A stretch of 64,000 nucleotides of DNA, taken from positions 62,001 to 126,000 of the forward strand of contig NZ_JAEX01000006.1 of assembly GCF_000519125.1 (NCBI RefSeq). The letters run 5' to 3'. The number at the start of each line of letters is the position of its first letter. The first letter of the stretch is position 1. A program made the translations under genes and the position numbers. The notes under the pieces were generated by a model, which saw nothing but the letters and a program-made list of their open reading frames with translations, was not told the DNA's origin and made no database searches. This document shows positions 60,825 to 64,000 of this stretch, in pieces. This stretch comes from Desulfocurvus vexinensis DSM 17965 (GTDB taxonomy: Bacteria > Desulfobacterota > Desulfovibrionia > Desulfovibrionales > Desulfovibrionaceae).

Positions 60825-62753
60825 CTACAAGTCCCCTTCTCCGGATTCCTGGATGCGCGCCACGGCGTCCTCCGCAGCGGCCTGGAGTTCCGGGTCCTCG
60901 GCGCCGAGCACTTCGAGCAGGGCGCGGAAGGCCGTCTTGCCGCCGATGATTCCCAGGGCCTCCACGGCCTTGAGGGCCAGCAGGGTGCTGCTTCCGGTGG
61001 CGATCTCCACCAGCCGGGGCACGGAGGCGTCGGCGCCGCGCCGCCCCAGGGCTTCCACGGCGCGCACGCGCACCCAGTCGTCCTCGTCGTTCAGGGCCTC
61101 TTCCAGGCAGGGCAGCAGTTCCTCGCCCTCGCAGTGGCCCAGCAGCTCGACCACCGTGAGCCGCACCTCGCGGTGCTCGTCGTGCAAGCGCTCGCGGATG
61201 GCGGGCAGCCACTGCTCCAGGTCCAGGCAGGAGTCGCCGAAGGCCTCCAGGGCCACCTTGCGGATGTCGGGCACCTCGTCGCCCAGGGCGGCGCGGATCT
61301 CGTCCGCGTGCCCGGCCACGCCGAGCTTGCCCATGGCGTAGACGGCCATGAGCCGCCGCACGGGGTCCTCGTCGGCGAACAGGGCCCGGAAGCGATCGTC
61401 CATGGCCTGGCCGCTCACGCGCACACAGGCTTCCAGGGCGGCCTCCTTCACGTCGTCGTAGGGGTGGTCCAGGTAGCCGAACAGCAGCTCCCCGATGCCC
61501 TCGTCGCCCAGCCCGCCCAGGTATTCCAGGGCGGCCTTGAGCACGGTGCCGTCCTCGTGGCGGCCAAGCACGTCGAGGAAAAACTCCTTGTCCTGCGGGT
61601 CGGCGCAGGCGCACAGGGCCTGGACGATCTCGCGCTGGAGGTCGCGGTCCTTGCCCCAGAAGGTGCGCTTCATGGCCGCGCCCAGGGCCGGGGCGCACAG
61701 GCGCCGCCCGACCTCCGCAGCGACCTGCACCCGCCGGGTGGAATCCGACTCCAGGGCCTGCTCCAGGGCCCGGGTGGGGCCCATGCCCGCCAGGGCGTCC
61801 AGGGCCAGCATCAGCCGGTCGTGGTCGCGGTCGGGGTCCAGCCCGGCGGCCAGCTCCAGCACCTCCGCCGAGGCCTTTTCGCCGCCCACGTGGCCAAGCC
61901 CGGCCATGGCCGCGTCCTGCACGGCCTCGTCCTCGTCGGTGAGGGCCACCAGCAGGTACTGGCCGAAGCGCTCGCGCTCGGCTTCGCTCAAAAGTTTCAG
62001 GGATTTGCCGCCCAGGATCTGCACGATGGCCTTGCAGATCTTGTTGCGCAGGGCCGTGGAGGCCGCGTCCAGGTGCTTCATGAGCATGGTCACGGCCTTG
62101 ACGTTGCCCATCTCGCCAAGGGCCTCGACGATCATGGAGGCCACGAGGTCCGAGCTCTTGTGCAGGGCCTTGGCCAGGGCGCCGATGGAGCTGTCGTCGC
62201 GGATCTTGGCCAGGGCCTCGATGACCGAGAACAGCACCCACTCCTCGTCGCCCAGGGCCTTGTTCAGGTAGCGGGCGGCGTCCTTGAGGCCCAGCTCGCC
62301 CAGGCTCACGGCGGCCTGGTAGCGCACGTTGACCTCGGGGTCGCGCAGCAGGGCGTCGCCCAGGGGGCCGACGGCGGCCACGCTGCCCGTGGAGCCCAGG
62401 ATGTCGGAAGCGAAGATGCGGATGTCGGCGTCGTCGTCGTGCAGCAGGCCGACCAGGGCGGGCAGGTCCTGGGCGCCGACCTCGCGCAGGATGTCCATGG
62501 CCAGGTTGCGCACGGGGGCCTCGTCGGAGCGCAGCAGCGGGATGACGGCCTCGACGGTGGCCTTGCCGCCGATGCGCCGCAGGGCCTGGTCCGCCGCCTC
62601 CTGGATGCCCAGGTTGCCGCTGGCCAGCAGCCCCGCCAGGGCGGGAACGGCTTCCTGGCAGGCGCCTTCCCCGGCCTGCCACGCGGCCTCGCGGATGTCC
62701 GACGCGTCCCCGCCGCCCTGCAACACCGCGACGATATTCTTGCAGTCCTGCAT
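60825..62753 (-). CDS. HEAT-repeat scaffold protein
   Basis: A 642-residue all-helical protein built of HEAT/PBS-lyase-type repeats from end to end, with recurring patterns such as LGDEEVNVRYQAAVSLGELG-like and DEVPDIRKVALEAFGD. No catalytic motif is seen. Proteins of this kind sit in chemotaxis clusters of related delta- and epsilonproteobacteria, and a scaffold role in the array or in receptor coupling is inferred from context only. GGGAGG lies close before the ATG. Confidence 0.85.
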   Translation of the reverse strand: MQDCKNIVAVLQGGGDASDIREAAWQAGEGACQEAVPALAGLLASGNLGIQEAADQALRRIGGKATVEAVIPLLRSDEAPVRNLAMDILREVGAQDLPALVGLLHDDDADIRIFASDILGSTGSVAAVGPLGDALLRDPEVNVRYQAAVSLGELGLKDAARYLNKALGDEEWVLFSVIEALAKIRDDSSIGALAKALHKSSDLVASMIVEALGEMGNVKAVTMLMKHLDAASTALRNKICKAIVQILGGKSLKLLSEAERERFGQYLLVALTDEDEAVQDAAMAGLGHVGGEKASAEVLELAAGLDPDRDHDRLMLALDALAGMGPTRALEQALESDSTRRVQVAAEVGRRLCAPALGAAMKRTFWGKDRDLQREIVQALCACADPQDKEFFLDVLGRHEDGTVLKAALEYLGGLGDEGIGELLFGYLDHPYDDVKEAALEACVRVSGQAMDDRFRALFADEDPVRRLMAVYAMGKLGVAGHADEIRAALGDEVPDIRKVALEAFGDSCLDLEQWLPAIRERLHDEHREVRLTVVELLGHCEGEELLPCLEEALNDEDDWVRVRAVEALGRRGADASVPRLVEIATGSSTLLALKAVEALGIIGGKTAFRALLEVLGAEDPELQAAAEDAVARIQESGEGDL

Positions 62754-62806
62754 AGCCTCCCCGTCCTCCGGAATGTGCCCCCGTGGCGCCAGCGGCCACC
62801 CGGGCG

Positions 62807-63901
62807 TCAGATGTACAGGCCGTCCACCAGGGCGCCCGCCATGTCGTCGATGTCCACGATCTCGTCGGCCAGCCCGGCGTCCACGACGGCCTTGGGCATG
62901 CCGTAGACCACGCAGGTGGCGTCGCTCTGGGCCAGGGCCCGGCCGCCGCGCGCCTTGAGCACCTTCATCCCTTCCATGCCATCATTGCCCATGCCGGTCA
63001 AAATGGCGCCCAGGGCGCGGCGCCCCACGCCCTCGCCCACCGAGGCCATCAACTCGTTGGCCGAGGGCTTGTAAAGCGCCTCGCGCGGCTCGTCGGCGAC
63101 CACGATGTCGATGCGGCTGATCTTCTGGGCGATGCGCAGGTGCTTGCCGCCGGGCGAAATGTAGACCGTGCCGGGGCGGAAGGGTTCGCCGTTCTCGGCC
63201 TCCTTGACCGTGAGCTTGCTCACGCCGTCCAGGCGCTTGGCAAAGGGGCCGGTGAAGGCGGCGGGCATGTGCTGGGCAATGAGAATGCCCGCCGGAAAAT
63301 CGGCGGGCAGGGCCGCGAGGACCTTCTGCACGGCGGGCGGCCCGCCCGTGGAGACGCCGATGGCCACCACGTCGCGCCGCTGGCCGCTTTTGGCCCGCGT
63401 GACCGCCGCGCGCGGGGCCGGGGCGGCGCCGGGGCCGCCAGCCGGGGCGGTGCCCGGGGCGTGGGCCGCAGGCGCCGCCGGGCGCGCCGCGCCCATGGGG
63501 CGAATCCGGCGTCCGGCCACGCTGCGAATCTTGTTGCGCAGGTCTTCCTCGATCTTGATGATGTCCAGCGAGACCCGGGAGAGCTGCTTGGGGATGAAGT
63601 CCACCGCGCCAAGCTCCATGGCCTTGAGGGTGGCCTCGGCGCCCTCGGTGGTCAGCGAGCTGACCATGAGCACCGGGCGCGGCATCTCCATCATGATGTG
63701 GCGCAGCGCCGTCAGGCCGTCCATCTTGGGCATCTCGATGTCCAGCGTCACCACATCGGGCTGATGCCTGCGGATCAGTTCCAGGCCTTCCTCGCCGTTG
63801 CGGGCCGTGGCCACGACCTTGATTCCGGGGTCCTTCTCGAGCATCGTCGCGATGGCCTTGCGCATGAAGGCCGAATCATCAACAACGACAACCGTTACCA
63901 C
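62807..63901 (-). CDS. cheB: Chemotaxis methylesterase/deamidase CheB
   Basis: A 364-residue two-domain protein. The receiver (about 1-120) has VVDDSAFMRK and phospho-Asp54 in VVTLDIEMPKMDG. A Pro/Ala-rich linker leads to the methylesterase domain (about 170-355) with IGVSTGGPPAVQ (catalytic Ser), IAQHMPAAFTGPFA (His) and ILTGMGNDGMEG (Asp), a complete triad. I choose GTG 63901 because AAAGGAG lies six bases upstream; a TTG two codons earlier is less likely. First gene of the operon. Confidence 0.93.
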   Translation of the reverse strand: MVTVVVVDDSAFMRKAIATMLEKDPGIKVVATARNGEEGLELIRRHQPDVVTLDIEMPKMDGLTALRHIMMEMPRPVLMVSSLTTEGAEATLKAMELGAVDFIPKQLSRVSLDIIKIEEDLRNKIRSVAGRRIRPMGAARPAAPAAHAPGTAPAGGPGAAPAPRAAVTRAKSGQRRDVVAIGVSTGGPPAVQKVLAALPADFPAGILIAQHMPAAFTGPFAKRLDGVSKLTVKEAENGEPFRPGTVYISPGGKHLRIAQKISRIDIVVADEPREALYKPSANELMASVGEGVGRRALGAILTGMGNDGMEGMKVLKARGGRALAQSDATCVVYGMPKAVVDAGLADEIVDIDDMAGALVDGLYI

Positions 63902-63962
63902 TCGCAACTCCTTTCTGGTCCGCTCGGGCCGCTTCCATCGTCCGCCCCCGTGCGGCGCGGGG

Positions 63963-63990
63963 TCTTTAGATTTTTTCTAGGCTACCACAA
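63963..63990 (-). promoter_or_regulatory. Weak candidate promoter of the chemotaxis operon
   Basis: Minus strand TTGTGG (63990-63985), 16-base spacer, TAAAGA (63968-63963). No sigma28-type flagellar promoter was found in the sequence available before the window end. Confidence 0.3.
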
Positions 63991-64000
63991 TCGTATCCGA

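Noticed and set aside
63902-64000. Sigma28 flagellar promoter for the chemotaxis operon
   Set aside because: No TAAA-N15-GCCGATAA-like match in the bases available before the window end.
1-64000. CRISPR arrays, rRNA and tRNA genes
   Set aside because: No regularly spaced palindromic repeats and no recognisable tRNA or rRNA core sequences were found on reading through.

Overview
The window is GC-rich (mostly around 70% by eye) and dense with genes that carry good Shine-Dalgarno sites and often overlap start-to-stop. The gene content suggests a deltaproteobacterial sulfate reducer of the Desulfovibrionaceae type: an NfnAB-type bifurcating transhydrogenase beside a type III glutamine synthetase, hemerythrin-PAS and GGDEF-hemerythrin proteins, a lone CbiM, and a chemotaxis operon carrying ParA, PilZ and HEAT-repeat genes. 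The genus is an inference from gene content; no rRNA or tRNA gene was seen.

Layout. 1-5.7 kb: end of a DUF255 protein, a low-GC PAS-GGDEF-hemerythrin gene, and an SLC13-type permease with four TrkA_C domains. 5.7-8.3 kb: an acetohydroxyacid synthase I-type operon (ilvBN) preceded by a 32-residue leader peptide rich in Leu and Val codons and by an intrinsic terminator, a classical attenuator. 8.4-16.9 kb: cbiM, phosphofructokinase, a sialidase-like Asp-box protein, a histidine kinase, a zinc phospholipase C-like protein, a hemerythrin-PAS protein beside a perfect TTGAC-N4-GTCAA palindrome, and yjbQ. 16.9-25.8 kb: a phosphate-type binding protein paired with a hybrid kinase, nfnAB and glnN. 25.9-34.5 kb: a PAS-GGDEF-EAL protein, a GH3 glycosidase, cheX, AsmA and an EamA transporter. 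34.5-41.2 kb: addA, a DUF523 gene and addB, coupled by ATGA overlaps.

41.2-47 kb is the accessory region: decayed 65-bp tandem repeats, an orphan small gene with an operator-like palindrome, then a low-GC two-gene cassette with a PHP-plus-AAA ATPase (TrlF-like) overlapping an AlbA_2/Schlafen-type gene. This is the best candidate for a poorly described system, probably defensive. 47-54.6 kb: an HDOD, GGDEF and xerC run, dprA, a CpoB-like lipoprotein, a multi-spanning membrane protein and a DUF3124 protein. 54.6-63.9 kb: a chemotaxis operon on the minus strand, in transcription order cheB, HEAT-repeat, cheR, PilZ, parA, cheW, cheY, cheA; its CheA has two intact HPt modules and one degenerate one.

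Themes: signal transduction dominates (three GGDEF proteins, two histidine kinases, a full chemotaxis set plus CheX), with nitrogen and branched-chain amino-acid metabolism and DNA processing (AddAB, DprA, XerC) as the other blocks. All domain and promoter calls come from reading the sequence and from recalled family knowledge; no database search was run.
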